Translations under genes and position numbers: made by a program
Shown here: positions 23,920 through 33,252 of the stretch, piece by piece
Layout of the letters: every line of letters starts with the position of its first letter
Position numbering within the stretch: position 1 is the stretch's first letter
The notes under the pieces: generated by a model
Database searches by the model: none
Told to the model about the DNA's origin: nothing
Seen by the model: the letters and a program-made list of their open reading frames with translations, nothing else
NCBI GenBank assembly: GCA_900318145.1
Contig: ONJM01000019.1
Coordinates: 1-51,801 of the forward strand
Direction of reading: 5' to 3'
Length of the DNA: 51,801 bases
DNA from: an uncultured Eubacteriales bacterium
GTDB lineage: Bacteria > Bacillota > Clostridia > Christensenellales > Aristaeellaceae

Positions 23920-25005
23920 GTGAAATCCAAAGGACTGGAAAGACTGCTCCGGCTTTTGCTGGTGCTGCTGGGCATCGGAATCGGTCTGGCTGTCGCCCAG
24001 CTGGGCCTGCAATGGTACCGGCTCGCGAATGAATCCGCGATGCCCGCCTGGATGCCCGCGGCGGGATACGCCGGTATGGGCGTCCTGGGCGGTATCGTTT
24101 TTCTGCTGCTGAGCGGGCGGATTCTCCGGCGTTTTACACAGCTGTCCGGCGCCATGCAGAAATCTTTCGACAAAATGCCCCTGAACCAGGTGATGAGCGC
24201 GGTCATCGGGATGATCCTCGGCCTGATCGTCGCGGCGCTGCTGCGGTCTATCCTCACCTTCCTGGGCAACAGCATGGCCACGATGATGATGTCCGCCATT
24301 CTGTACCTTACCCTGGGCACGCTGGGATACAATATCGGAAAACGCAGGAGCCGGGAATTCACCCTGATGGTCACCCGGCTCAGCGGCGTCCATGAAAAAC
24401 GGAAAACCGTACGCAGGGGCTACGCGTCCCGGAAATACCTGGACACCAGCGCAATCATCGACGGGCGCGTCAGCGCGCTGCTGAAAACCGGCATTCTGGA
24501 AGGGGAAATCATTCTGCCCCAGTATGTCATTGATGAAGTACAGACGCTGGCGGATTCCTCCGACAGCCAGACCCGGGAAAAAGGACAACGCGGCCTGGAA
24601 ATGCTCCGGCAGCTGCGGACGGAAAACCTGGTAACCGTGGATCCGGCGGACGATGATTCCACCCGGGACGTGGACGTCAAGCTGATGCGGGCGGCCCGTG
24701 ACTGCGGCGGAACCGTGATCACCACGGATACCACCCTGCAGAAGGCCGCGGCGGTCAGCGGCGTAAAATCCGTGAATATTCACGCCCTGGCGGACGCGCT
24801 GCGCCCCGCCGTAACGGAAGGCATGACCGTGGCGCTCCGTGTCGCCCGGGAAGGGAAGGAACCCGGCCAGGGCATCGGCCACCTGCCGGACGGGACGATG
24901 GTTATCGTTGAGGACGGGAAGGAACATATCGGAGAAGAGATCCGGGCCACCGTTACCGCCGTGCGGCAGACCTCCGGCGGGCGGATCGCCTTCGCAAGGC
25001 TGTAG
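23920..25005 (+). CDS. YacL-like membrane protein with PIN and TRAM domains
   Basis: A 361-residue protein. Three to four membrane segments occupy residues 8-140. A PIN domain follows (KYLDTSAIIDGRVSALL with the first Asp, VIDEVQTLAD, STRDVDVKLMRAA, VITTDTTLQK) and a C-terminal TRAM domain (EGKEPGQGIGHLPDGTMVIVEDG...). This matches the YacL family found near radA/disA in Bacillota; its exact role is not settled, but the PIN acids suggest a membrane-bound ribonuclease. The start is the GTG at 23920, preceded by AAAGAGGTGG; upstream in-frame codons belong to a frame-shifted shadow of radA. It ends at a strong terminator. Confidence 0.9.
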   Translation: MKSKGLERLLRLLLVLLGIGIGLAVAQLGLQWYRLANESAMPAWMPAAGYAGMGVLGGIVFLLLSGRILRRFTQLSGAMQKSFDKMPLNQVMSAVIGMILGLIVAALLRSILTFLGNSMATMMMSAILYLTLGTLGYNIGKRRSREFTLMVTRLSGVHEKRKTVRRGYASRKYLDTSAIIDGRVSALLKTGILEGEIILPQYVIDEVQTLADSSDSQTREKGQRGLEMLRQLRTENLVTVDPADDDSTRDVDVKLMRAARDCGGTVITTDTTLQKAAAVSGVKSVNIHALADALRPAVTEGMTVALRVAREGKEPGQGIGHLPDGTMVIVEDGKEHIGEEIRATVTAVRQTSGGRIAFARL

Positions 25006-25015
25006 GCAGGCGCTG

Positions 25016-25051
25016 AAAAAAGCAGGCATCGCGAGAGGATGCCTGCTTTTT
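25016..25051. terminator. Bidirectional terminator
   Basis: AAAAAGCAGGCATC and GATGCCTGCTTTTT form a perfect 14-bp stem with a 7-base loop, with A and T runs on both sides. It serves the PIN/TRAM gene and the convergent ABC transporter genes. Confidence 0.95.
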
Positions 25052-25103
25052 CTGTTTCGGTACGCTTTCCCGGACGGCGTGCTGCCTCCTGATTATTATC
25101 GCG

Positions 25104-26933
25104 TCAGGAAAGCAGCGTGGACGTCGCTTCGTCCTCATACTGCCGGGTGTAGAGGCGGAAATAGTGCCCCTTCTTTTTCAGCAGTTCGGCATGCGTGCCC
25201 TGTTCGACGATCTTTCCGTCACGGACCACAAGGATCAGATCCGCGTTGCGCACCGTGGAAAGCCGATGGGCGATCACCAGGGAGGTCCGGCCCTGGATAA
25301 TCGTATCGATAGCCGACTGGATCTTCTGCTCCGTCAGCGTATCGACGGAGGCGGTCGCTTCGTCCAGCACCAGAATCCGCGGATCGGCAAGGATCGCCCG
25401 TGCGAAGGAAATCAGCTGCTTTTCACCGGTGGACAGCAGGTCTCCGCCTTCGCCCACGTCCGAGTCGATACCCTTTTCCATGCGGGCAACGACTTCGTCC
25501 GCGGATACAAGCTTCAGCGCCCGGTCAATCTGTTCCTGCGTAGCGTTCGGATTGCCGTACAGCAGGTTGTCCCGGATGGTTCCGGAGAACAGGTGCGGCG
25601 TCTGCAGCACATAACCGATCGCGCTGTGCAGCCAGAGCTGACTGCGCTCCCGGGCATCCCGCCCGTCGATCATAACACGCCCGCTGGTGGGTTCAAAAAA
25701 CCGGCATACAAGATTCACCAGCGTGGACTTTCCGGCGCCGGTTTCGCCGACGATCGCGATGTTGGAACCAAAGGGAATCTTAAGGTTGAAGTGTTCCAGC
25801 ACGAACTCGTCTCCGTCCGGATAGCGGAAGGATACATCGTCAAATTCGATATCCCCGCGGATGGGTTCCCAGTTCTCTTTTCTGGGCTGGAACGTATCGC
25901 CGTAAAGGGCGATTACCTCCTCAGAATCGGACACGTCCGACTTCGTGTTGAGCAGGCGTGTCAGGCGCTCGATATTCACCTGCGTCGTGATGAAATCCGA
26001 AATGGCGTCCACAATCCAGCGAACCGGTTCCATCATGCCCTGCGCATAGGACATGAACATGGAGAAGGTACCGACCTCCGAAGCTGCGATATAGCCGCCC
26101 TGCCACAGGACGATCGCCAGGGCCAGGGAGGACGCCAGGTGCATCGTGACGGAGAAGGCGCCGCGCAGCCGCGCGGCCCGGATGGAGGTCCGCTTCATTT
26201 CATCCGTATCCCGGATGAAATCGCCGGCCATCTTTTCCTCAGCCACGAGGGTTTTCACGGTTTTCGCGCCGGTGATGCCTTCGTTGAAGTCGCCCGTGAT
26301 GCGTGAATTCAGTTCGCGGATTTTCCGGTTCGCCGCAATCAGCTTTTTCTGAAAGAGGGAGAACAGGACCACGATCAGGGGCAGGATCAGCATAACCAGC
26401 AGCGCCAGGCGGGCGTTGATGAACAGCATTACCGCCAGGGAGCCGATCAGATAGCTGGTGTGCCATACAGCGTCCATCAGGGACCAGGATACCAGGCTTC
26501 CGATCCTGGAGGTGTCCGACATGACCCGGGAATGAATCCAGCCCACACTGTTCTGGTTAAAGTAGGAAAAGGACAGCGTCTGCAGATGGTCGAAGGCTTC
26601 CTTGCGCAGGTCCCGGTTGACGGAAACTTCCGTGCGCATGGCGCCGTTGCAGGATACGAAGTTTACACAGGAGGCAAACAGGATCGCCGCCACGTAAATT
26701 GCGATGTACCAGGGCAGCGTATCCAGGGTTTTCTCCGCGATAAAGTGGTTGAGCGCGTAGCGCTGCAGGACCGGCATCAGGATATCAACGCCGGTGCCGA
26801 GCAGTCCGCAGATCACCATGAGCGTCAGGGTTTTCCGGTATTTTTTCAGGTAGGGGAAAAGCCGGGGAATGCCGAAAAACGGCAGGGAATACTGATCCTG
26901 CTGTTTTTCCCGGGAATTTATCGCCTGTTCCAT
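25104..26933 (-). CDS. ABC exporter half-transporter, subunit with intact Walker B
   Basis: A 609-residue exporter subunit: six membrane helices (about 30-320) and an ATPase domain with Walker A GETGAGKST (about 395-403), Walker B ILVLDEATASVD with the catalytic Glu, and AHRLSTV as H-loop. The signature motif is altered to LLSTGEKQ in place of LSGGQ. This is the pattern of the BmrC/TM288-like half of heterodimeric exporters, where the altered signature faces the other subunit's inactive site. Its ATG overlaps the stop codon of the upstream subunit by one base (TAATG), with GGAGGAGG inside that gene, so the two are made in step. The cargo is not predictable; drug or lipid export is usual for the group. 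Confidence 0.93.
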   Translation of the reverse strand: MEQAINSREKQQDQYSLPFFGIPRLFPYLKKYRKTLTLMVICGLLGTGVDILMPVLQRYALNHFIAEKTLDTLPWYIAIYVAAILFASCVNFVSCNGAMRTEVSVNRDLRKEAFDHLQTLSFSYFNQNSVGWIHSRVMSDTSRIGSLVSWSLMDAVWHTSYLIGSLAVMLFINARLALLVMLILPLIVVLFSLFQKKLIAANRKIRELNSRITGDFNEGITGAKTVKTLVAEEKMAGDFIRDTDEMKRTSIRAARLRGAFSVTMHLASSLALAIVLWQGGYIAASEVGTFSMFMSYAQGMMEPVRWIVDAISDFITTQVNIERLTRLLNTKSDVSDSEEVIALYGDTFQPRKENWEPIRGDIEFDDVSFRYPDGDEFVLEHFNLKIPFGSNIAIVGETGAGKSTLVNLVCRFFEPTSGRVMIDGRDARERSQLWLHSAIGYVLQTPHLFSGTIRDNLLYGNPNATQEQIDRALKLVSADEVVARMEKGIDSDVGEGGDLLSTGEKQLISFARAILADPRILVLDEATASVDTLTEQKIQSAIDTIIQGRTSLVIAHRLSTVRNADLILVVRDGKIVEQGTHAELLKKKGHYFRLYTRQYEDEATSTLLS

Positions 26934-28831
26934 TACTGATCCTCCTCCTTTCCCGTATTCTTTTCCGCTTTGTTTCCCGGAGCGCCCGGGGATCCGGATG
27001 TTTCCTCTTCTCCGTGGTAGGACTGAATCTCTTCAATCTGTTTATACAGGCCGGGCTGCGCGCTGAGCTCCGCCGGCGTTCCGAACTGGGCCACCGAACC
27101 GTGATCCAGCACCAGCACCTTGTCCGCTTTGGACAGGGTAGTAATCCGGTGGGAGATCAGGATGATCGTGGCGGATCCGAAGCGCTTTTCCAGCGCCGCG
27201 CGGATCTTCGCGTCCGTTTCCGTGTCCACGGCGGACAGGGAGTCGTCAAAAATCATGATGGGCGTGCTGCGGGTCAGCATCCGGGCGATGGCCGCCCGCT
27301 GCTTCTGGCCGCCGGAAAGCGTTACGCCCCGCTCGCCCACAAAGGTATCGTAGCCTTTCGTGAAGCCGTTGATCGTTTCGTCCAGGCAGGCCGCCCGGGA
27401 CGCCTCCCGCATCTCCTCCTCCCCGAGATCCGGAGCGGTCAGAACCAGGTTCTCCCGGATCGTCCGGGAGAAAAGGAAGGGTTCCTGCAGCACAATGCCG
27501 ATGTTCCGGCGGAGATGCTCCAGCCGGATCGTCCGGATATCCGTGCCGCCGATGGTGATGCGGCCGCCTTCCTCCGGCAGGGGATACAGCCGGTCCAGCA
27601 GGTACATCATGGTGGATTTCCCGGAGCCGGTGCCTCCCAGGATTCCCAGGGTGGAGCCCGCGGGAATCGTCAGGTCGATATCATGGAGCATTTCAGGGCA
27701 GCCCTCGTAGGCGAAGGATACATGCTCGAAGCGGATATCCCCGTCCATCGGCGCGTCCTTCGCGCCGGGCTCGTCCTTTTCCTCTTCCGCGTCCATGATA
27801 TAGCCGATACGGTCGATGCCGACGCCGGCCTTGGACATTTCGCTGATCATGCGGCCCAGCTGGCGCACCGGCCAGACGAGCATTCCGTTATAGCTCAGGA
27901 AAGCGATGAATTCACCGGCCGTCATTCCCCGGTTCAGGCAGAAGAGTACGCCGAAGACGACCACCAGCATGATCTGCACGCCGGAAAGGATATCCGCCGA
28001 GCTCCAGAAGAAGGCCATCAGCCTTCCCAGCTTCACCCATAGGTTCGTATAGAAGGTGTTCTGCTTTCCGAAGCGGTCCCGCTCATAGCGCTCCCGGCCG
28101 AAAGCCCGCACCACGCGCACGCCGGTCAGGTTTTCCTGCACCATGGCGGAAAGCCTGCCCTCGTTTTCGTCGCATTCCTGGAAGCCCTTGCGGAACTTGT
28201 GATGGAAGTAGATCGAATACCAGACGATAACCGGCAGCGGCGCCATGGCAATCAGCGTCAGCTCAACGTTCATCCCGATCATGAAAACCACGGACATCAC
28301 CAGCATGATCAGAATCCGGATCAGGCTGGTCAGCTGTTCGGAAATAAAATTCCGGGTCGTGTCGATGTCGCTGGTGCAGCGCTGGATGATATCGCCGGTA
28401 TGGTTCTGCATATGCCACTGGAAGGGAAGCCGCTCAATATGGTTATACAGCGTATCCCGCATATTCTTGACCAGCGTTTCGCCGCCGCGGGCGTTGGTGA
28501 CGCGGAACCCGTACTGGGCCGCGACTTTGACCAGAGCGACCGCCACGACAGCCAGCGCAAGGATCCACAGGCGGCTGCGAAGCGCTTCCGGCCCTCCGAA
28601 GGCGGCGAGTATCCGCTGCACAGCCGGCGCAAGGTTATCCGCAGGCGAGCTGCCCAGGATGTTGTCGACGGTGATCCGGATAATCTGCGGCGTAATCATG
28701 TCCGCCAGAGCCGAAGCCGCCGCGCAGACCATGCAGATAATAAAGAAGGCTTTGCTGCCTTTCAGAAACTGAAGGATCAGCTTCCCCCGGCCGGGCCGGG
28801 GCTGCTTTTCCGGTGTCTTGTTCGTTTCCAT
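26933..28831 (-). CDS. ABC exporter half-transporter, subunit with degenerate Walker B
   Basis: A 632-residue exporter subunit with six membrane helices (about 30-330) and an ATPase domain: Walker A GGTGSGKST (about 398-406), canonical signature LSGGQKQR, and Walker B IMIFDDSLSAVD in which the catalytic Glu is replaced by Asp. That is the mark of the degenerate site in BmrD/TM287-like subunits. Together with the 609-residue partner it forms one active and one inactive ATP site. The last 40 residues are charged and low in structure. The ATG at 28831 has AGGAG 7 bases upstream. It is the first gene of the pair and follows the gapA terminator, so it must have its own promoter, which I could not place with confidence. 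Confidence 0.93.
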   Translation of the reverse strand: METNKTPEKQPRPGRGKLILQFLKGSKAFFIICMVCAAASALADMITPQIIRITVDNILGSSPADNLAPAVQRILAAFGGPEALRSRLWILALAVVAVALVKVAAQYGFRVTNARGGETLVKNMRDTLYNHIERLPFQWHMQNHTGDIIQRCTSDIDTTRNFISEQLTSLIRILIMLVMSVVFMIGMNVELTLIAMAPLPVIVWYSIYFHHKFRKGFQECDENEGRLSAMVQENLTGVRVVRAFGRERYERDRFGKQNTFYTNLWVKLGRLMAFFWSSADILSGVQIMLVVVFGVLFCLNRGMTAGEFIAFLSYNGMLVWPVRQLGRMISEMSKAGVGIDRIGYIMDAEEEKDEPGAKDAPMDGDIRFEHVSFAYEGCPEMLHDIDLTIPAGSTLGILGGTGSGKSTMMYLLDRLYPLPEEGGRITIGGTDIRTIRLEHLRRNIGIVLQEPFLFSRTIRENLVLTAPDLGEEEMREASRAACLDETINGFTKGYDTFVGERGVTLSGGQKQRAAIARMLTRSTPIMIFDDSLSAVDTETDAKIRAALEKRFGSATIILISHRITTLSKADKVLVLDHGSVAQFGTPAELSAQPGLYKQIEEIQSYHGEEETSGSPGAPGNKAEKNTGKEEDQ

Positions 28832-28922
28832 GGGAATCTCCTGTCATATCATATATAAGTAGTAGAAAAGCATCATGCTCTGATTCCCACCGGTCGGGTT
28901 TCCGGCTCAAACGCACATAAAA

Positions 28923-28952
28923 TGCCCGCTTCCGGTTCTCCGAAAGCGGGCA
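28923..28952 (-). terminator. Terminator of gapA
   Basis: TGCCCGCTTCCGG and CCGAAAGCGGGCA pair with one mismatch around a 4-base loop; on the minus strand TTTTATGT follows. It lies 75 bases past the gapA stop codon. Confidence 0.85.
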
Positions 28953-29025
28953 CGATACGCAGCCTTATGGTATTTGCCGCGGTAAGGAAAGCTCTGTCCG
29001 GATCAGAATTCCGGGCGCTTCCGCA

Positions 29026-30057
29026 TTACTTCAGTTCGGCAAAGTACTTGATGGTGCGGACCATCTGGCTGGTGTAGCTGTTCTCGTTGTCATACCAGGA
29101 CACAACCTGCACCTGATAGGTGTCGTCGTCGATCTTGGTAACCATGGTCTGGTTGGCATCGAACAGGGAGCCATAGGTCATGCCGATAATATCGGAGGAA
29201 ACCAGTTTTTCGGTGGTGTAGCCGAAGGATTCGGAGCTCTGCGCTTTCATGGCGGCGTTGATCGCTTCCTTGGTGACATCCTTGCCCTTAACGACGGCTA
29301 CCAGGATGGTGGTGGAACCGGTGGGAACCGGGACGCGCTGGGCGGAGCCGATCAGCTTGCCGTTCAGTTCCGGGATAACCAGGCCGATCGCCTTGGCAGC
29401 GCCGGTGCTGTTGGGCACGATGTTGGCGGCGCCGGCACGGGCACGCTGCAGGTCGCCCTTGCGGTGCGGGCCGTCCAGGATCATCTGGTCGCCGGTGTAG
29501 GCATGAACGGTGGTCATGATGCCGCTCAGGATCGGGAAGTTGTCATTCAGAGCCTTGGTCATGGGGGCCAGGCAGTTGGTGGTGCAGCTGGCAGCGGAGA
29601 TGACCTTGTCTTCAGGCTTCAGGGTGTTGTGGTTGACGTTGTAAACGATGGTGGGCAGATCGTTGCCCGCAGGAGCGGAGATAACGACCTTCTTGGCGCC
29701 GGCTTCGATATGCGCCATGGACTTTTCCTTGGAGGTGTAGAAACCGGTGCACTCGAGCACTACGTCCACACCCAGCTGGCCCCAGGGGCACTCTTTGGCA
29801 TCCTTGATGGCGTAGATGGTGATCTCTTTGCCGTCAACGATGATGGAATTCTCGGTAGCTTCGACAGTGTGCTTGTTCTCGCCGATGACGCCGCAGTAAC
29901 CCTTCTGGGCGGTGTCATACTTCAGCAGATGGGCCAGCATGGCGGGGCTGGTCAGGTCGTTGATGGCGACCACTTCGTATCCGGGAGCGCCGAACATCTG
30001 ACGGAAAGCAAGACGGCCGATCCGTCCGAAACCATTAATTGCAACTTTCACTGCCAT
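29026..30057 (-). CDS. gapA: Glyceraldehyde-3-phosphate dehydrogenase, type I
   Basis: Glycolytic enzyme, 343 residues, oxidising glyceraldehyde 3-phosphate with phosphate and NAD. The Rossmann start is [16 protein letters not shown], the active-site cysteine is in [14 protein letters not shown], and the conserved end is [16 protein letters not shown]. The ATG at 30057 has AAGGAGG upstream and gives the normal MAVKVAING start; the longer reading is rejected. Codon choice is strongly biased toward a few codons (for example CTG, AAG, GGC, ATC), as for a highly expressed gene. It has its own promoter and terminator and is thus a single-gene unit. Confidence 0.98.
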   Translation of the reverse strand: MAVKVAINGFGRIGRLAFRQMFGAPGYEVVAINDLTSPAMLAHLLKYDTAQKGYCGVIGENKHTVEATENSIIVDGKEITIYAIKDAKECPWGQLGVDVVLECTGFYTSKEKSMAHIEAGAKKVVISAPAGNDLPTIVYNVNHNTLKPEDKVISAASCTTNCLAPMTKALNDNFPILSGIMTTVHAYTGDQMILDGPHRKGDLQRARAGAANIVPNSTGAAKAIGLVIPELNGKLIGSAQRVPVPTGSTTILVAVVKGKDVTKEAINAAMKAQSSESFGYTTEKLVSSDIIGMTYGSLFDANQTMVTKIDDDTYQVQVVSWYDNENSYTSQMVRTIKYFAELK

Positions 30058-30106
30058 GGAAAATAACCTCCTTAAAATCGCTCGCGCGTTATCAGTTCCA
30101 AAGGTT

Positions 30107-30135
30107 ATTCTACCTTTTTTCCCGTTATTTTGCAA
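30107..30135 (-). promoter_or_regulatory. Promoter of gapA
   Basis: Minus-strand TTGCAA (30130-30135), 17-base spacer, TAGAAT (30107-30112). Predicted leader of about 45 bases ending in AAGGAGG. Confidence 0.75.
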
Positions 30136-30222
30136 CCGTTTTTTTTATGTTCTCAGTTTTTGGAAACGGCTGTCTGAATTTGGAAAAATCGGTCGGAATC
30201 CGTCCTGTTTTTCGCATTTTCC

Positions 30223-30251
30223 TTGACTTAAGGAAACAGGAATGATATCCT
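30223..30251 (+). promoter_or_regulatory. Promoter of the L-fucose-isomerase-like gene
   Basis: TTGACT (30223-30228), 17-base spacer, TATCCT (30246-30251). Confidence 0.65.
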
Positions 30252-30305
30252 TATCTTTACAGGCAAGTCCGTACAATTAAGTATTCTTCGAAGGAGGATC
30301 ATTTT

Positions 30306-31790
30306 ATGGAAAACATCCCGGTCATTAAACTCGGTCTGGTTGCGGTATCCCGCGACTGTTTCCCCATCGCGCTGAGCGAGAAGCGCCGCGCCGCCATCGC
30401 GGCGAAGCTGGCGGACAAGAAACTCAACTTTGTTGAGATCAAGACCACGGTGGAAAACGAAAAGGACATGCTGAAGGCCGTTGACGATCTGAAGGCCGCC
30501 GGCTGCAACGCCGCCTGCGTGTTCCTGGGCAACTTCGGCCCGGAAACCCCTGAAACCCTGATCGCCAAATACTTCGACGGCCCCGTGATGTTCATTGCCG
30601 CCGCGGAAGGCGACGGAGACATGATCAACGGCCGCGGCGACGCGTACTGCGGTATGCTGAACTGCAGCTACAACCTGGGCATGCGGCACCTGAAGGGCTA
30701 CATCCCGGAATATCCCATCGGCAACGCTGAAGAGCTGGCGGACAAGATCGCCGAGTTCTTCCCCATCGCGCGGGTAATCGTCGGACTGAAGAACCTGAAA
30801 ATCATCACCTTCGGGCCCCGTCCCCAGGACTTCTTCGCCTGCAACGCCCCCATCAAGGGCCTGTACGAGCTGGGCATCGAAATTGAGGAGAACAGCGAAC
30901 TGGATCTGCTGGTCAGTTACAGGGAGCATGCGGGAGATCCCCGTATCAAGGGCATCTGCGAAGATATGGCCAAAGAAATGGGCGAAGGCAAGTATTATCC
31001 TGAGATGAGCGAGCGCATGGCACAGTTCGAGCTGACCCTGCTGGACTGGGCGGAAGCTCACAAGGGCGCGAAGCAGTATGTGGCCTTCGCTGACAAGTGC
31101 TGGCCCGCTTTCCCGAGCCAGTTCGGGTTTGAACCCTGCTATGTGAACAGCCGCCTGGCCTCCCGCGGCATCCCGGTATCCTGCGAAGTGGATATCTACG
31201 GCGCGCTGAGCGAGTACATCGGCTCCTGCCTGACCGGCGACGCGGTCACCCTGCTGGACATCAACAACAGCGTTCCGGAATATATCTACGACAAGGACAT
31301 CAAGGGCAAGTACGACTACACTCTTACCGACACATTCATGGGCTTCCACTGCGGCAACACCCCCAGCTGCAAGATGTGTGACAGCCGTGCCATCAAGTAC
31401 CAGCTGATTCAGCACCGCCTGCTGGAGCCCGAAGGAAGCGAACCGGACTTCACCCGCGGCACGCTGGAAGGCGACATCGCTGCCAGCCCCATCACCTTCT
31501 ACCGCCTGCAGTGCGACAGTGAAGGCGTTGTACGCGCCTACATCGCGGAAGGCGAAGTGCTGCCCGTCGCGACCCAGTCCTTCGGCGGCATCGGCGTTTT
31601 TGCCATCCAGGAAATGGGCCGTTTCTACCGCCACGTGCTGGTGCAGAAGCGTTATCCGCATCACGGCGCCGTCGCCTTTGCGCACTGCGCGAAGCTGCTG
31701 TTCGAAGTATTCAAGTACCTGGGCGTAAAGGACATCGCCTGGAACCAGCCCAAGAATCTGCCTTATCCCACGGAGAATCCCTGGGCGTAA
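30306..31790 (+). CDS. L-fucose/L-arabinose isomerase-family protein
   Basis: A 494-residue protein of the fucose/arabinose isomerase-like superfamily. The N-terminal half is alpha/beta (VIKLGLVAVSRDCFP..., AACVFLGNFGPETPE). Candidate metal ligands are Glu294 (SCEVDIYG) and Asp318 (VTLLDINN), in the order used by FucI for its manganese site, with a histidine in RYPHHGAVAFAHC near the C-terminus. The substrate is not clear: members act on fucose, arabinose or sulfoquinovose. GAAGGAGG lies ahead of the ATG. Biased codons suggest high expression. No kinase or aldolase lies beside it, so pathway assignment is open; the next gene is separated by a terminator. Confidence 0.8.
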   Translation: MENIPVIKLGLVAVSRDCFPIALSEKRRAAIAAKLADKKLNFVEIKTTVENEKDMLKAVDDLKAAGCNAACVFLGNFGPETPETLIAKYFDGPVMFIAAAEGDGDMINGRGDAYCGMLNCSYNLGMRHLKGYIPEYPIGNAEELADKIAEFFPIARVIVGLKNLKIITFGPRPQDFFACNAPIKGLYELGIEIEENSELDLLVSYREHAGDPRIKGICEDMAKEMGEGKYYPEMSERMAQFELTLLDWAEAHKGAKQYVAFADKCWPAFPSQFGFEPCYVNSRLASRGIPVSCEVDIYGALSEYIGSCLTGDAVTLLDINNSVPEYIYDKDIKGKYDYTLTDTFMGFHCGNTPSCKMCDSRAIKYQLIQHRLLEPEGSEPDFTRGTLEGDIAASPITFYRLQCDSEGVVRAYIAEGEVLPVATQSFGGIGVFAIQEMGRFYRHVLVQKRYPHHGAVAFAHCAKLLFEVFKYLGVKDIAWNQPKNLPYPTENPWA

Positions 31791-31801
31791 TCCATTCCGG
31801 A

Positions 31802-31831
31802 AAGGACTGCCTCCGGGCAGTCCTTTTTTTT
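31802..31831 (+). terminator. Terminator after the isomerase-like gene
   Basis: AAGGACTGCC, 4-base loop, GGCAGTCCTT, then a run of T: a perfect 10-bp stem. It lies only 16 bases before the next start codon, so the downstream gene depends on read-through or a promoter inside the isomerase gene. Confidence 0.95.
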
Positions 31832-31847
31832 GAGGAGAGGTATTCTC

Positions 31848-33071
31848 ATGCGCAAAGCAGTTCTGGTATCCCTGGACGCCTTTTTTGTGAAGGACACGGA
31901 AAACCTTGATCCGGAAGGTTTCCTGGCGCGGATGCTTCGGGAAGGAGCTTTCTGCCGGAGGGTGGAAACCGTTTTTCCCGCCCTGACCTATCCGATCCAT
32001 GTAACCATGGTTACGGGATGCGATCCGGACAGAACCGGCGTCGGTCAGAACCAGCCGCTGCAGCCGGATGTTCCGAAGGACCGGCGGGTCTGGTACTGGG
32101 AACGGAAGCATATCCGGGTACCGACCCTGTTTGACGCCGTAAAGGCGGCGGGAGGGCAGAACTGCTCAATTCTGTGGCCCGTCGGATGCCGGAACCGCGC
32201 GGTAAAGCGCTGTTTCCCGGAGGTGCATCCCCTGCGGGGTGAAAACGCCGTGCTGAAAGTACTCCGCTACGGCAGCCCGCTGTATATTCTGCGGGAGGAA
32301 AAAGCCTTCGGGCATCTCCGGAAAGGCATTCAGGAACCTTTTCTCAGCGATTACGCTTCCGCGGTGGCGGCCGATACAATCCGGCGCCATTGCCCGGACT
32401 TCACCGCGGTCCACCTCATTGACCTGGACGACGCACGGCACCGCCACGGCACCTTCAGCCCGGAAGCAGGGGAGGCCATAGGCCGGAACGACCGGCGGCT
32501 TGCGGATCTGTACCGGGCTGTTGCCGAAACACCCGGCATGCGGGACGCGCTGCTGATCGCTGTCAGCGACCACGGACAGGAGGATATCCGGAAAACCGTG
32601 AATCTGACACGCCTGCTGCGACAGCGCGGCCTGGACCGGCTGCTTGCTGTACAGAGCAACGGCATGAGCGCCTGCTTCTTCCCGGGGCCTGAATATCAGG
32701 AAACCGGTGCCCCGGAAACACTCCTTCCGGAGAGTCTGTGGCAGGAAGCCGGTATTTCCCGCCTGTATTCCCGGAAGGATCTGGACGATCTGCACGCCGT
32801 AGCAGGTCCTCTGTTTGCCGCGGAAGCGGCAGAAGGCGTCGTCTTTTCCGACGCGCTGGATGAGGAAAAGCGGGAAGCCGCCACCCACGGTTTCGGACCC
32901 GGAAGGGACGCGGATCTGTGCCTGTTCGCCGTGTTCGGCAAAGGCGTAAAAGCCGGCACGGAAATACCTTCCATGAGTATGCGTGACGTAGGTCCCACCA
33001 TTGCCGGTCTCATGGGTCTTAAACTTGCGGAAGCGGACGGAACAGACCTGTCCTCCCTGTTTCTGGCATAG
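31848..33071 (+). CDS. Alkaline-phosphatase-superfamily phosphodiesterase (NPP-like)
   Basis: A 407-residue protein of the type I phosphodiesterase/nucleotide pyrophosphatase family. Metal-binding and catalytic residues can be traced: Asp10 (VSLDAF), the nucleophile Thr in FPALTYPIHVTMVTG, LIDLDDARHRHG, AVSDHGQEDI and ATHGFGPG. There is no signal peptide, so it acts in the cytoplasm, on an unknown phosphodiester or pyrophosphate. The ATG at 31848 follows GAGGAGAGG, which itself abuts the T run of the terminator; the upstream in-frame reading would start within that hairpin. It may be read through from the isomerase-like gene. Confidence 0.87.
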   Translation: MRKAVLVSLDAFFVKDTENLDPEGFLARMLREGAFCRRVETVFPALTYPIHVTMVTGCDPDRTGVGQNQPLQPDVPKDRRVWYWERKHIRVPTLFDAVKAAGGQNCSILWPVGCRNRAVKRCFPEVHPLRGENAVLKVLRYGSPLYILREEKAFGHLRKGIQEPFLSDYASAVAADTIRRHCPDFTAVHLIDLDDARHRHGTFSPEAGEAIGRNDRRLADLYRAVAETPGMRDALLIAVSDHGQEDIRKTVNLTRLLRQRGLDRLLAVQSNGMSACFFPGPEYQETGAPETLLPESLWQEAGISRLYSRKDLDDLHAVAGPLFAAEAAEGVVFSDALDEEKREAATHGFGPGRDADLCLFAVFGKGVKAGTEIPSMSMRDVGPTIAGLMGLKLAEADGTDLSSLFLA

Positions 33072-33110
33072 GAAACAGTGTGGGAATGATTGATTGATTA
33101 GTTTGCATAA

Positions 33111-33155
33111 GGAGCTCTGCGGTGGGTTTTGCTGTCCGCGGAGCTTCTGTTTTTT
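33111..33155 (+). terminator. Terminator of the phosphodiesterase gene
   Basis: GGAGCTCTGCGG (33111-33122) pairs with CCGCGGAGCTTC (33136-33147) with G-T wobbles, followed by six T (33150-33155). Confidence 0.85.
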
Positions 33156-33197
33156 GCCTGTAAATGGCGCACAAGTGGGATATCGGTTTCAGTTTTG

Positions 33198-33226
33198 TTG
33201 ACAAATCCGGCTGTGAATGGTACACT
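33198..33226 (+). promoter_or_regulatory. Promoter of the metallo-beta-lactamase-fold gene
   Basis: TTGACA (33198-33203), 17-base spacer, TACACT (33221-33226) with TGG ahead as an extended -10. Confidence 0.8.
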
Positions 33227-33252
33227 GCAGTCAACGGAGGTTGGTGGTTATC

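Noticed and set aside
30228-32111. 627-residue leftward frame opposite to the isomerase-like gene
   Set aside because: Antisense shadow created by biased codon use on the other strand.
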